Positions 25,721 to 35,954 of a stretch of DNA of 64,000 nt are shown one piece after another (positions within the stretch are counted from its first letter, which is position 1; every line of letters begins with the position of its first letter). Location of the stretch: contig NZ_JACHMZ010000001.1 in assembly GCF_014205165.1 (NCBI RefSeq), positions 5,996,501-6,060,500 on the forward strand. Direction: 5' to 3'. Under the pieces are notes generated by a model that did not search any database, was not told where the DNA came from, and saw only the letters and a list, made by a program, of their open reading frames with translations. The stretch is from Micromonospora carbonacea (GTDB taxonomy: Bacteria > Actinomycetota > Actinomycetes > Mycobacteriales > Micromonosporaceae). Made by a program: the position numbers and the translations under genes.

Positions 25721-26614
25721 ATGGACCCCCGCGTCGTCGGCCGGCTGCGCTGCCCGGTCTGCGCGGAACCGCTCACCGGGGCCGCCGCCGGGGCCGCCCG
25801 GGCGTTGCGCTGCCCGCGCCGGCACAGCTTCGACGTGGCCCGCCAGGGCTACGTCGACCTGCTCGCCGGCCGGGCCCCGCACGCGGGCGACACCGCCGAG
25901 ATGGTGGCCGCGCGGGCCGACTTCCTCGCCGCCGGGCACTACGACCCGGTCTCGACCGCGCTCGCCGCCACCGCGCGCGCCGCGTTGGAGGACACGCCGG
26001 CGGCCGACGGGGGCGCGGAGTCCGGCGGCGGCGTCGGGGCGTACCCCCTGGTGGTGGACGCCGGGGCGGGCACGGGCCGGCACCTCGCCGCGGTGCTGGC
26101 GGCGCTGCCCGACGCCGTGGGCCTGGCCCTGGACGTCTCCAAGCCGGCGCTGCGCCGGGCGGCGCGGGCCCACCCGCGCGCGGCGGCGGCGCTCGCCGAC
26201 ACCTGGCGGCGGCTCCCGCTGGCCGACGGCAGCGTCGCCGTGCTGCTCGACGTCTTCGCGCCGCGCAACGGCGCGGAGTTCCGCCGGGTGCTGCACCCGG
26301 CCGGCGTGCTGCTCGTGGTCACCCCGGCCGGGGACCACCTCGCCGAACTGGTCGACGCGCTCGACCTGCTGAAGGTCGACCCCGACAAGACGGACCGGGT
26401 CGCCGGGAGCCTGGTCGACCACTTCGACCGGGCCGCCGAGACGGTGCTGCGGGCCCGGCTGGACCTGACCGCGCCGGAGGTGGCCACGCTGGTCGGGATG
26501 GGGCCGAGCGCCCGGCACACGGACCCGGCCGTGCTCGCCGCCCGGATCGCCGCCCTGCCCGAGCCGGTCGGGGTGACCCTCGCGGTCCGGCTCGGCGTGT
26601 ACCGCCCCCGCTGA
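25721..26614 (+). CDS. 23S rRNA guanine-N1 methyltransferase, RlmA/TlrB family
   Basis: A 297-residue S-adenosylmethionine-dependent methyltransferase. An N-terminal zinc ribbon (CPVCAEPL near residues 10-17, then CPRRHSFDVARQGYVDLL) is diagnostic of the RlmA family. The SAM-binding motif VVDAGAGTGRHLAAVL lies near residue 110, and VLLDVFAPRNGAEFRRVL is motif IV-like. RlmA enzymes modify G745 or G748 in helix 35 of 23S rRNA; the G748 enzymes TlrB and MyrA (the latter from a Micromonospora) contribute to macrolide self-resistance. Which base this one modifies is not visible. ATG 25721 follows GGGAGG by 11 nt; an in-frame GTG lies one codon upstream. Confidence 0.85.
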   Translation: MDPRVVGRLRCPVCAEPLTGAAAGAARALRCPRRHSFDVARQGYVDLLAGRAPHAGDTAEMVAARADFLAAGHYDPVSTALAATARAALEDTPAADGGAESGGGVGAYPLVVDAGAGTGRHLAAVLAALPDAVGLALDVSKPALRRAARAHPRAAAALADTWRRLPLADGSVAVLLDVFAPRNGAEFRRVLHPAGVLLVVTPAGDHLAELVDALDLLKVDPDKTDRVAGSLVDHFDRAAETVLRARLDLTAPEVATLVGMGPSARHTDPAVLAARIAALPEPVGVTLAVRLGVYRPR

Positions 26615-26644
26615 ACCGGGCGCCGTGCCCGCCGGCGACGCCCC

Positions 26645-27325
26645 TCAGGTGGACAGGTCGACCTCTTCCCAGCCCGGCGGCTCGTCGTGGTAGGGCCCCC
26701 GCAGGACCACGGCCCACTCCAGCGCCCACCGGCGCTGACCGATCGCGTTGGCGTCGACCAGGCCGGGCCGCGACCGCCCGTCCCGCTCCAGTTCCAGGTA
26801 CGCCCAGTCGAGGCAGTAGTGCAGGTCGAGCAGGGCCGCCGCGTCGGCCGGGTGCTGGGGCGCGGCCAGGATGCGGGAGCGCCAGTGCTCGAAGCTCTCC
26901 CCGCCCGCGATGTGCGGCAGCCGCTCCACCAGCCGCTCGTCCACCGGCAGCGTCGGGTCGAGCTGCTTGGTCAGGCCGAGCACCCAGGCCAGCGAGAACA
27001 GCGCGTCGTGGTGCAGCACGAACGACCGGTGGTCGCCCCGGCCCCCCATCACGAACTGCCACTCGGGCGGGGTGACCAGGTCGACGAGGTGGGAGTTGAG
27101 CAGCCAGCTCATCGCCGCCTGCGCGGGCATGCCGAAGCACCGGGCCAGGATCACGTGCAGCACGGCCATGCGCGCCTCGATCTCGACCGTCGGCCGCAGC
27201 TCGATCTCGTCGCCCGGCTCCCACACCAGCGGGAACTGCTCCGGTGGCAGCGGCAGCCCCAGCCGGGACAGCTCGTCCAGGCTGGCGTCACGGACCTCGC
27301 GCGGGTCGGGAGCGGGTACGCGCAC
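26645..27325 (-). CDS. DUF4272 domain protein
   Basis: A 226-residue cytoplasmic protein of the DUF4272 family. Typical stretches are AVLHVILARCFGMPAQAAMS, LFSLAWVLGLTKQLDP and LLDLHYCLDWAYLE, ending with RRWALEWAV. No catalytic signature is evident and no function is known to me. It converges with the methyltransferase gene and lies about 120 bp downstream of deoA on the same strand, so it could be the distal gene of the nucleoside block or independent. Confidence 0.8.
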   Translation of the reverse strand: MRVPAPDPREVRDASLDELSRLGLPLPPEQFPLVWEPGDEIELRPTVEIEARMAVLHVILARCFGMPAQAAMSWLLNSHLVDLVTPPEWQFVMGGRGDHRSFVLHHDALFSLAWVLGLTKQLDPTLPVDERLVERLPHIAGGESFEHWRSRILAAPQHPADAAALLDLHYCLDWAYLELERDGRSRPGLVDANAIGQRRWALEWAVVLRGPYHDEPPGWEEVDLST

Positions 27326-27445
27326 GGCTCAGACCCCTGTCAGTCGCATCGGCTAAGCGCCGGTCGTCCCCCTGGCCTGGGAGAATAGCGGTTCACGACG
27401 GTCGGCACCACGGCAGGCGGGCACCGGCGCGCACGCGGGGACGGG

Positions 27446-28726
27446 TCAGCCGATCCGCTCGATGACCAGCGGTTCCGGGGCCGGGGCGGTCGGCGAGATC
27501 CGGACCGCCCGGTCGGCCTCGGCCAGCGCCGCCGGGATCCGGGCCGCGTGCTCGGCGCGCAGCTCGTACAGCGGCTCACCGGCCCGCACCGGGTCGCCGG
27601 GGCGCTTGTGCAGCACCACCCCCGACGGGAAGCTCACCGGGTCCTCCTTGCGGGCGCGGCCCGCGCCGAGCCGCCAGGCGGCCACCCCGATGGCGTACGC
27701 GTCGACCGACGCCACGAAGCCGTCGGCGTCGGCGCGGACCACCTCCACCTCGGGCGCGGTGGGCATGGGCGCGTCCGGGTCGCCGCCCTGGGCGCGGATC
27801 ATCGCCCGCCAGGCGTCCATCGCGCGGCCGTCGCGCAGCGCCGCCTCCGGGTCGGCGTCGGGCAGCCCCGCCGCGTCGAGCATCTCCCGGGCCAGGGCGA
27901 GGGTCAGCTCCACCACGTCGGCGGGCCCGCCGCCGGCCAGCACCTCGGCCGACTCGGTGACCTCGACGGCGTTGCCGACGGCCAGCCCGAGCGGGGTGGA
28001 CATGTCGGTGAGCAGGGCGACCGTCCGCACGCCGTGCGCGCCGCCCAACGCGACCATCGTGCGGGCCAGCTCGCGGGCGTCGTCGACGGACTTCATGAAC
28101 GCCCCGGAGCCGACCTTCACGTCGAGCACCAGCGCGCCGGTGCCCTCGGCGATCTTCTTGCTCATGATCGAGCTGGCGATCAGGGGGATCGCCTCGACGG
28201 TGCCGGTGACGTCGCGCAGCGCGTACAGCTTGCGGTCGGCCGGGGCGAGGCCCGCGCCCGCCGCGCAGATCACCGCGCCCACCTCGCGGAGCTGGCGGAT
28301 GAACTCGTCGTTGCTCAGCGCGGCCCGCCAGCCCGGGATCGACTCCAGCTTGTCCAGCGTGCCGCCGGTGTGGCCGAGCCCGCGCCCGGAGAGCTGCGGC
28401 ACCGCGCCGCCGCACGCCGCGACCAGCGGGGTGAGCGGAAGGGTGATCTTGTCACCGACGCCGCCGGTGGAGTGCTTGTCGACGGTCGGCCGGTCGACGG
28501 CGGAGAGGTCCAGCCGCTCGCCGCTGGCGATCATCGCGGCGGTCCAGCGGGCGATCTCCGGCGTGGTCATTCCGCGCAGCAGGATCGCCATGGCCAGCGC
28601 CGACATCTGCTCGTCGGCGACCAGACCCCTCGTGTACGCGTCGACGACCCAGTCGATCTGGGCGTCGCCCAGCACCCCGCCGTCCCGCTTGACGCGGATG
28701 ACGTCCACCGCCGTGAAGGCACTCAT
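27446..28726 (-). CDS. deoA: Thymidine/pyrimidine-nucleoside phosphorylase
   Basis: A 426-residue enzyme splitting thymidine or uridine with phosphate to the free base and (deoxy)ribose 1-phosphate. The nucleoside phosphorylase signature is SGRGLGHTGGTLDKLESIPG, with the substrate-binding KHSTGGVGDK and the C-terminal PYNP domain (ASVDAYAIGVAAWRLGAG, VSFPSGVVLHKRPGD). Start ATG 28726 has GGAGAG six nt upstream. The gene lies downstream of cdd on the same strand, separated by a large hairpin that may uncouple its expression from the importer operon. Confidence 0.96.
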   Translation of the reverse strand: MSAFTAVDVIRVKRDGGVLGDAQIDWVVDAYTRGLVADEQMSALAMAILLRGMTTPEIARWTAAMIASGERLDLSAVDRPTVDKHSTGGVGDKITLPLTPLVAACGGAVPQLSGRGLGHTGGTLDKLESIPGWRAALSNDEFIRQLREVGAVICAAGAGLAPADRKLYALRDVTGTVEAIPLIASSIMSKKIAEGTGALVLDVKVGSGAFMKSVDDARELARTMVALGGAHGVRTVALLTDMSTPLGLAVGNAVEVTESAEVLAGGGPADVVELTLALAREMLDAAGLPDADPEAALRDGRAMDAWRAMIRAQGGDPDAPMPTAPEVEVVRADADGFVASVDAYAIGVAAWRLGAGRARKEDPVSFPSGVVLHKRPGDPVRAGEPLYELRAEHAARIPAALAEADRAVRISPTAPAPEPLVIERIG

Positions 28727-28780
28727 TCAGATCTCTCCAGTCGTTGCGGATCCCGCCCGCGCGGGTCGGCGGCCACGGAA

Positions 28781-28854
28781 GGGGTGGGCCCGACCGTGCC
28801 CGGCGCAGGGATCAAGCCTGACCGCCCGGAGCCGGGCGTGGTCGGGCCCACCCC
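28781..28854 (-). terminator. Large hairpin with conserved 26-nt loop, copy 2
   Basis: A 24-bp stem (28781-28804 with 28831-28854, two G-T wobbles) encloses a 26-nt loop (28805-28830). Read on the reverse strand, the loop contains GGTCAGGCTTGATCCCT and matches the loop at 8635-8660 at 25 of 26 positions. The stem is unrelated to that of copy 1. It lies 4 nt after the cdd stop codon, in the sense orientation of cdd, between cdd and deoA. Confidence 0.8.
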
Positions 28855-28858
28855 CAGC

Positions 28859-29566
28859 TCAACCACCCCAGCGGGCGGGGATCTCCTGCGGCGGCTCCCC
28901 CTCGCCGGCCCAGAAGATCGTTCCGGTCTCGTCCACCACCACCACGCGCGGGGTGCGGGCGAGCCCCCAGGCGACCGCCTCGGCCGCGTCGGCCCAGCTC
29001 GGGCCCTCCTCCAGCACGCCGGTCTCGGCGCCCTCGGTGTCCCCGGCCGACCGCTCCCAGTAGGCCGTCCACACCTGCTTGCCGGCCGACAGGTCGGCGT
29101 GCACGAAGACGGTGCCCCGCCCCCGCCAGGCGGCCAGCCGGTCCGGCACCACGGGCACCGGCCGTTCGCCGGTCACCGCCTCCAGGTCGGCCACGTCGAA
29201 CGCGTGCGGCAGCAGCTCCGCCATGGTCAGCGGGCCGTCCTTGGCCTCGATGAGGCACTGCGGGCCGCCCTGCTCCCAGAGCAGCTGCCGGCACCGGCCG
29301 CACGGCATCAGCGGCTCGCCGGTGGCGTCGACGCAGGACAGCGCGACGATCCGGCCACCACCGGTGGCGTGCAGCGAGGAGACCACCCCGCACTCGGCGC
29401 AGAGCACCACCCCGTACGCGGCGTTCTCGACGTTGCAGCCGACCACGACACGGCCGTCGTCGACGAGGGCGGCGGCCCCGACGGGGAACTTCGAGTACGG
29501 CACGTACGCGTGCCGCATCACCTCGGTGGCGGCGGCCCGCAGGCGTTCCCAGTCGATCTCGGTCAT
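28859..29566 (-). CDS. cdd: Cytidine deaminase with an extra C-terminal domain
   Basis: A 235-residue protein. Residues 1-135 are a typical zinc cytidine deaminase (YVPYSKFPVGAAAL, CNVENAAYG, CAECGVVSSL, PCGRCRQLLWEQG) converting cytidine and deoxycytidine to the uridine forms. Normal tetrameric enzymes have about 130-140 residues. Here about 90 further residues follow (GTVFVHADLSAGKQVWTAYW, then PSWADAAEAVAWGLARTPRV and a TGTIFWAGEG strand) that I do not recognise; the frame is continuous. It follows the two permease genes on the same strand and is followed by the conserved-loop hairpin. Confidence 0.93.
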   Translation of the reverse strand: MTEIDWERLRAAATEVMRHAYVPYSKFPVGAAALVDDGRVVVGCNVENAAYGVVLCAECGVVSSLHATGGGRIVALSCVDATGEPLMPCGRCRQLLWEQGGPQCLIEAKDGPLTMAELLPHAFDVADLEAVTGERPVPVVPDRLAAWRGRGTVFVHADLSAGKQVWTAYWERSAGDTEGAETGVLEEGPSWADAAEAVAWGLARTPRVVVVDETGTIFWAGEGEPPQEIPARWGG

Positions 29567-29632
29567 TCCACCATTCTGCCCAATTCACGCTGGTCGGCCC
29601 CACCAAGGGTGCCGCCGGACGGGGTGCCGGCG

Positions 29633-30913
29633 TCAGCCCTTGATGTACGGCTTGCCGTCGGCGGCGGGCGCCCGGACCCGGCCGACGAGCCCGGCCACGG
29701 CCAGCATCGTCGCCAGGTAGGGCAGCATCGCCAGGAACTGGCTCGGGATGCCGCTGCCGATCGCGCCGAGGTACGTGCCGAGCTGGTCGGCGAAGCCGAA
29801 GAAGAGCGCCGCCAGCAGGGCTCCGGTGGGGCTCCACCGGCCGAAGATCAGCGCGGCGAGGGCGATGAAGCCCTTGCCGCCGATCATGTTCTTGGTGAAC
29901 GAGTAGAGCGCGAGCGTGTACGACGCCCCGCCGATCCCGGCCACCACCCCGGCCAGCAGCACGTTGCGGTAGCGCACGCGCAGCACCTTCACGCCGAGGG
30001 TGTCGGCGGCGGTCGGGTGCTCGCCGACGGCCCGCGTCCGCAGGCCCCACCGGGTGCGGAACAGCGCGATGTGGATGACCAGCACCAGCAGCAGGCCGAG
30101 ATAGAGGAAGAGGTTGCTGCGGAACAGCGCCGGCCCGAGCACCGGGATGTCGGAGAGCAGCGGGATCTCCCACGCGCCGAACCGGGGCGCGGAGTTGTAC
30201 TTCTGCGCGTCGGTCTGCATCAGCCGCTCGTAGAGGAAGCCGGTGACGCCGACGGCCAGCAGGTTCAGCACGATGCCCATGACGACCTGGTCGACCAGGT
30301 AGCGGATGGCGAACACGGCGAGCAGCAGCGAGATGAACGCGCCGCCCACCGCGGCGGCGACCAGGCCCACCCAGACGCTGCCGGAGAGGCTGCCGAACAG
30401 GGCGCCGCTGAACGCCCCCATCAGCAGCTGGCCCTCGATGGCGACGTTGACCACGCCGGACCGTTCGCAGAGCACCCCGGCGAGGGCGCCGAAGATCAGC
30501 GGCAGGGCCAGGATGAACGTGCCCCGCACCATGTTGACCATCGGCATGAAGTTGCGCCCCTCGGGGGCGGCCGAGACCTGCCAGCACAGGAACGACAGCA
30601 CGAAGGCGACGATGCCGACCCCGAGCAGCGTGGTGAGCCAGCGCTTGGGCACCCCGGTGAGCAGGGCCACGCCGCTCGCCGCGGCGATGACGCCGAACAG
30701 GATCGCGCCGATCGTGCCGTCGATCTCCAGCGCCGCGCCGCCGTCGGTCTCGCTGAGGGTGAAGCGGGCCTGCTGGTCGGTGGCGAGGGCGCCGAAGACC
30801 ACCGTCGCGACGACCCCGAGGGCCAGCAGCACCGCCCCGATCTTCCGGGTACGGGTCCAGAAGCCCTCGTCGACCTGGGCCACCGCCACGTCCGGGACAG
30901 CCATGGTTGACAT
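29633..30913 (-). CDS. Nucleoside ABC transporter permease (second subunit)
   Basis: A 426-residue integral membrane protein of the BPD_transp_2 (LivH/RbsC-like) family, with about ten predicted helices. Motifs include RSGVVNVAIEGQLLMGAFSG near residue 165 and GIVLNLLAVGVTGFLYERL. It is predicted to pair with the permease encoded 3 bp upstream to import nucleosides bound by the BMP lipoprotein. The N-terminal ~100 residues are an extension with extra spans compared with the B. subtilis YufQ-type protein. The gene is part of a leftward operon; cdd starts 66 bp downstream. Confidence 0.92.
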   Translation of the reverse strand: MSTMAVPDVAVAQVDEGFWTRTRKIGAVLLALGVVATVVFGALATDQQARFTLSETDGGAALEIDGTIGAILFGVIAAASGVALLTGVPKRWLTTLLGVGIVAFVLSFLCWQVSAAPEGRNFMPMVNMVRGTFILALPLIFGALAGVLCERSGVVNVAIEGQLLMGAFSGALFGSLSGSVWVGLVAAAVGGAFISLLLAVFAIRYLVDQVVMGIVLNLLAVGVTGFLYERLMQTDAQKYNSAPRFGAWEIPLLSDIPVLGPALFRSNLFLYLGLLLVLVIHIALFRTRWGLRTRAVGEHPTAADTLGVKVLRVRYRNVLLAGVVAGIGGASYTLALYSFTKNMIGGKGFIALAALIFGRWSPTGALLAALFFGFADQLGTYLGAIGSGIPSQFLAMLPYLATMLAVAGLVGRVRAPAADGKPYIKG

Positions 30914-30916
30914 GCC

Positions 30917-32244
30917 TTACCAGCCCTTCGCCAGGCTCGTCTGCAACCGGGCGGCGCGGGCGGCCCGGAGCTGGAAGATCGCCTTCACCAGGGCCGGCGC
31001 GGCGATGAAGATGACGATCAGCGCCTGGAGCACGGTGACCAGCTCCAGGGAGATGCCCGCGTACCCCTGCATCCGGTTGCCGCCGGCCTGGAGCGCGCCG
31101 AACAGCAGCGCGGCCAGCAGCACGCCCCACGGCTTCACCCGGCCCAGCAGGGCCACCAGGATGCCGTCGAACCCGATCTGCGCGACCACCAGCGGGGTGA
31201 GCGCGTTCGCCGTGGAGCCGAGCACCATCTGGCTGCCGCCGAGGCCGGCGAGCAGGCCGGCGATGGTCATCATCAGCACGTACGTGCGGGGGACGCTGAT
31301 GCCGGCGGTGCGGGCCGCGTCCGGGTTGGCGCCGACGGCGCGCAGTTCGAAGCCGAAGGTGGAGCGGTTGAGCAGCCAGGCGACGAACCAGGTGGCGAGG
31401 ACGGCGAGCAGGATGCCGGCGTGCACCCGCAGGTTGTCGCCGAGCAGCCGGGGGAACTGGGCGGAGGAGTCGACGGGCCGGCTGATGGCGTCGGCCCGGT
31501 TCGGGTTCTGCACGCCGCTCTGGATGATGATCCAGGAGAGGAAGTACAGCGCGACGTAGTTGAGCATGATCGTGTTGATCACCTCGTGGGCGCCGGTGCG
31601 CGCCTTGAGGATGCCCGGGACGAACCCCCAGAGCGCGCCGCCGGCCGCGCCGGCGAGCACGGCGACGAGCAGGTGCAGCACCGGGGGCAACGGCAGCAGG
31701 AAGCCGGCCAGGGCGGCGAGGATGACGCCGATGGTGGCCTGGCCCTGCGCGCCGATGTTGAACAGGCCGCCGCGGAAGGCGAGCGCCACCGACAGGCCGG
31801 TGAACACCAGCGGGGCCGTGTAGGTCAGCGTCTCCGAGATCGGGCTGAGCGCGGCGGTGAAGCCGGCCGCCTCCGGGTCGAAGATCGCGCCCTTGAACAG
31901 GTTCGCGTACGCCTCGCTGACGACCGTCCAACTGGAGTTCAGCGCGTCGGACGGTCGGGCGGTGATGTAGCCGTAGGTGGCCAGCACGTCCGGGTCCGAG
32001 ACGATGATCAGCACGGCGCCGACGAGCATCGCCAGCAGCACCGCGAGCACCGTGACGGTCACCGTGTTGGCCGCCCACAGGTTGTCCAGGAAGAGCCGGC
32101 CCAGCGACGGGCGGGGCTCCTGCGCCGGCCGCTTCGGCGCGGTGGCCGTCGCGACGCGGTCGACGCCGCCGGCCGCCGCCTGCGCGGCCTGCGTCGCGGT
32201 CGCCGGTTCCTTGTCGGGCGAGCCCGACGCCGGGTTGGGGTTGC

Positions 32245-32248
<4 letters not shown>
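30917..32248 (-). CDS. Nucleoside ABC transporter permease (first subunit)
   Basis: A 443-residue integral membrane permease of the BPD_transp_2 family. The first ~55 residues are a disordered cytosolic leader. Multiple spans follow, with [20 protein letters not shown] and [20 protein letters not shown] as family motifs and [19 protein letters not shown] as the coupling-region match. Its start overlaps the end of the ATPase gene by 4 bp, indicating coupled translation. Importer role assigned from family and operon context. Confidence 0.92.
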
Positions 32249-33918
<1,670 letters not shown>

Positions 33919-34083
33919 CGCAACCTCCTGGAGTGCGAGCGATGGTGCAGCGTAGCCGCTGCCGAGCCGCCGGTCACCGGGTCCGCCCGGGCGTCGGGTG
34001 GTGCGGACCGGCCGCCCCGACCCCGCGGGTGGTGTCCCCGCGTGCGTCGAGGCGGCCGGTCGTCGTGCCTGGGGTCCCGCCGG

Positions 34084-34108
34084 CCCCGCCGCCGGGAACG
34101 CGGCGGGG
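34084..34108 (-). terminator. Hairpin between the BMP lipoprotein gene and the ATPase gene
   Basis: A perfect 9-bp stem (CCCCGCCGC with GCGGCGGGG) and 7-nt loop lie just downstream of the BMP stop codon. It probably attenuates transcription so that the binding protein exceeds the membrane components. The remaining ~170 bp to the ATPase gene shows no gene. Confidence 0.55.
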
Positions 34109-34119
34109 TGGCGGGGCGG

Positions 34120-35208
34120 TCACTTGGCCGGCTGGGCCTTCGAGGTGACCGTGACGGTGCCCGCGGCGATGTCGGCCTTGATCTTCTCGACCTCGGCCTT
34201 CAGGTCCGCCGGGACCTTGCTGTCGAACTCGTGGTACGGGGCGAGCGACACGCCGTTGTTGGCGAGGGTGCCCACGAAGCCCGGGGTGGCCTGGAGCTTC
34301 TCGCCACCGGCGGCCTTGACCACGGCCTCCTTGACGGCGTCGGCGATGTTCTTGACCACGGTGGTCAGCAGCGCCGAGCAGTTCGGGGTGCTCTCGCAGC
34401 CGTCGGCGTCGACCCAGATGGCCGAGTACTTGCCGCCGGAGGCCTGCGCCGCCGCGGTGGTGCCGAGGCCCGCGCCGCCGGCGACCGGCATGATGATGTC
34501 CGCGCCCTGGGCGACCAGCGTGTCGGAGACCTTCTTGCCCTCGTCCTGCTTGACGAAGTCGTTGGTGAAGGAGCCCTTCTGGGTCTCCTTGTTCCAACCG
34601 AGGACCTGGACGTTCTTGCTCTTGGTCTTGTTGTAGTACGCCACGCCGTCGGCGAAGCCGTCCATGAAGATCGTCACCGGCGGGATCGGCAGGCCGCCGT
34701 AGGTGCCGACCTTGCCGCTCTTGCTCATCCCGGCGGCCAGGTAGCCGGCCTGGAACGCGGCCTGGGCGGTGTCGAACTGCATCGGGTAGACGTTCGTCTC
34801 CGGCAGCTTCGAGTCGACGATCCCGAACTGCTGGTTGGGGTTCGCCTTCGCGATCTTCGAGGTCGCGTCGCCCATCAGGCCACCGACGGCCAGGATGAAG
34901 TCGCACTTCTGGTTGACGTACTGGGTCAGGTTGACCTCGTAGTCCGCCTCGGCCTTCGACGCGACGTACTTGATGTCGATGTTGCCGTTGGCCTTCTGCG
35001 CCTCCTGCAGGCCCTTCCAGGCGGAGGTGTTGAACGACTTGTCGTCGATGCCGCCGACGTCGGTCACCATGCAGGCGCTGTACTTCTTGGCGCCGGCGTC
35101 ACCGGTGCCGTTGTCGTCCTTGGGGGCCTCACCACACGCGGCGGCGCCCAGCACGAGCCCACCCGCCACGAAGGCGGAGGCGATCCGCATCCCACGCACA
35201 GAGCGCAA
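34120..35208 (-). CDS. BMP-family nucleoside-binding lipoprotein
   Basis: A 362-residue substrate-binding lipoprotein of the Med/BMP family (B. subtilis BmpA/NupN-like). A basic start and hydrophobic segment lead to the lipobox LGAAAC near residue 19. The mature protein shows DVGGIDDKSFNTSAWKGLQE, a hallmark of the family, plus DFILAVGGLMGD and PVAGGAGLGTTAAAQ. The start is a TTG at 35206-35208 preceded by GGAAGGAGAA; the open frame upstream is not lipoprotein-like. It delivers nucleosides to the permeases encoded downstream and is the first gene of the importer operon. Confidence 0.93.
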   Translation of the reverse strand: MRSVRGMRIASAFVAGGLVLGAAACGEAPKDDNGTGDAGAKKYSACMVTDVGGIDDKSFNTSAWKGLQEAQKANGNIDIKYVASKAEADYEVNLTQYVNQKCDFILAVGGLMGDATSKIAKANPNQQFGIVDSKLPETNVYPMQFDTAQAAFQAGYLAAGMSKSGKVGTYGGLPIPPVTIFMDGFADGVAYYNKTKSKNVQVLGWNKETQKGSFTNDFVKQDEGKKVSDTLVAQGADIIMPVAGGAGLGTTAAAQASGGKYSAIWVDADGCESTPNCSALLTTVVKNIADAVKEAVVKAAGGEKLQATPGFVGTLANNGVSLAPYHEFDSKVPADLKAEVEKIKADIAAGTVTVTSKAQPAK

Positions 35209-35357
35209 GACGTTCTCCTTCCCATTGCACACCGCTCTGCGCGGTGGCAGCCCTTGAGCCGGCCTGCTTTGTGGCCGCCGGCGTCCCACGTTACGGACGG
35301 GAGCGTACGCCCGCGCCCACCCACCGGCCGACAATCGTGCACGACTGTTGAGTGCCT

Positions 35358-35373
35358 GTTACCCCTACGTAAC
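35358..35373. promoter_or_regulatory. Inverted repeat upstream of the nucleoside importer operon
   Basis: GTTAC and GTAAC flank a 6-nt centre about 150 bp before the TTG start. This is a candidate operator in the promoter region of the importer. No clear -10/-35 pair is evident, and the rest of 35209-35465 shows no gene. Confidence 0.35.
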
Positions 35374-35465
35374 CCTTGGGTGGGGCACATCACTTCTCGT
35401 GCCGGTAGTGGACCGGTCGGGCGTCACGAACGTCCGGTTCCGCGGCTCCTCCCCTGGCCAGCGCG

Positions 35466-35807
35466 TTAGCGCCAGAAGACCGCCACCGCCGCGTTGACCA
35501 GGGTCAACCCGACGATCGCGAGGAAGTGGCCACGGTTGACCGTCTCCCGCTTACGGGAGAAGAAGACCATGACAAAGATCAGCAGCGCGAGCACCAACTT
35601 GGTAACAAGTTTGGCGGGGGCCGGTTCGTCGCCGTCGCGCAACGGGGCGGACAGCCCGATTCCGGTCAGCAGGCCGATGACCGACCCCCAGAGCATCGCC
35701 GCGTTGATCCGCAGCCGGCCGCTGACGTACTGGGCGATCGCACCGCCGAGCAGCAGCGCGAACCCGATCAGGTGAACGTAGAGGAGTACCAGGCGAAGAG
35801 CTTCCAT
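35466..35807 (-). CDS. Small integral membrane protein
   Basis: A 113-residue protein with four predicted membrane helices, starting MEALRLVLLYVHLIGFALLL and containing LWGSVIGLLTGIGLSAPLR and the basic loop FFSRKRETVNRGH. ATG 35807 is chosen because GGGGGAGG lies 8 nt upstream; the longer frame begins in repeat-derived sequence. It looks like a conserved actinobacterial membrane protein with an HLIGF histidine in helix 1; no function is recognised. Confidence 0.75.
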   Translation of the reverse strand: MEALRLVLLYVHLIGFALLLGGAIAQYVSGRLRINAAMLWGSVIGLLTGIGLSAPLRDGDEPAPAKLVTKLVLALLIFVMVFFSRKRETVNRGHFLAIVGLTLVNAAVAVFWR

Positions 35808-35871
35808 CCGGCCATCCTCCCCCATCAACGACGTCTTGTAGTAGCGACCCGCCCGCCCCCTCCCCGCACGC

Positions 35872-35950
35872 AAGGAAGGGCCCCCTGTTAACACCCCGCG
35901 TGAGAGGGGTCCCCTTCTCTACCGAAAGCGTTAATAGGGGGCCCTTCCTT
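35872..35950 (-). repeat. TAAGGAAGGG-type 3'-end repeat, copy 3 (palindromic composite)
   Basis: AAGGAAGGGCCCCCTGTTAA at one end and its near reverse complement at the other make a 79-bp palindrome whose centre holds a GAGAGGGGTCCCCTTCTC hairpin. It is effectively two copies of the family arranged head to head. It lies 4 nt beyond the stop codon of the GH13 gene and about 65 bp upstream of the small membrane protein gene. Confidence 0.85.
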
Positions 35951-35954
35951 GCGC

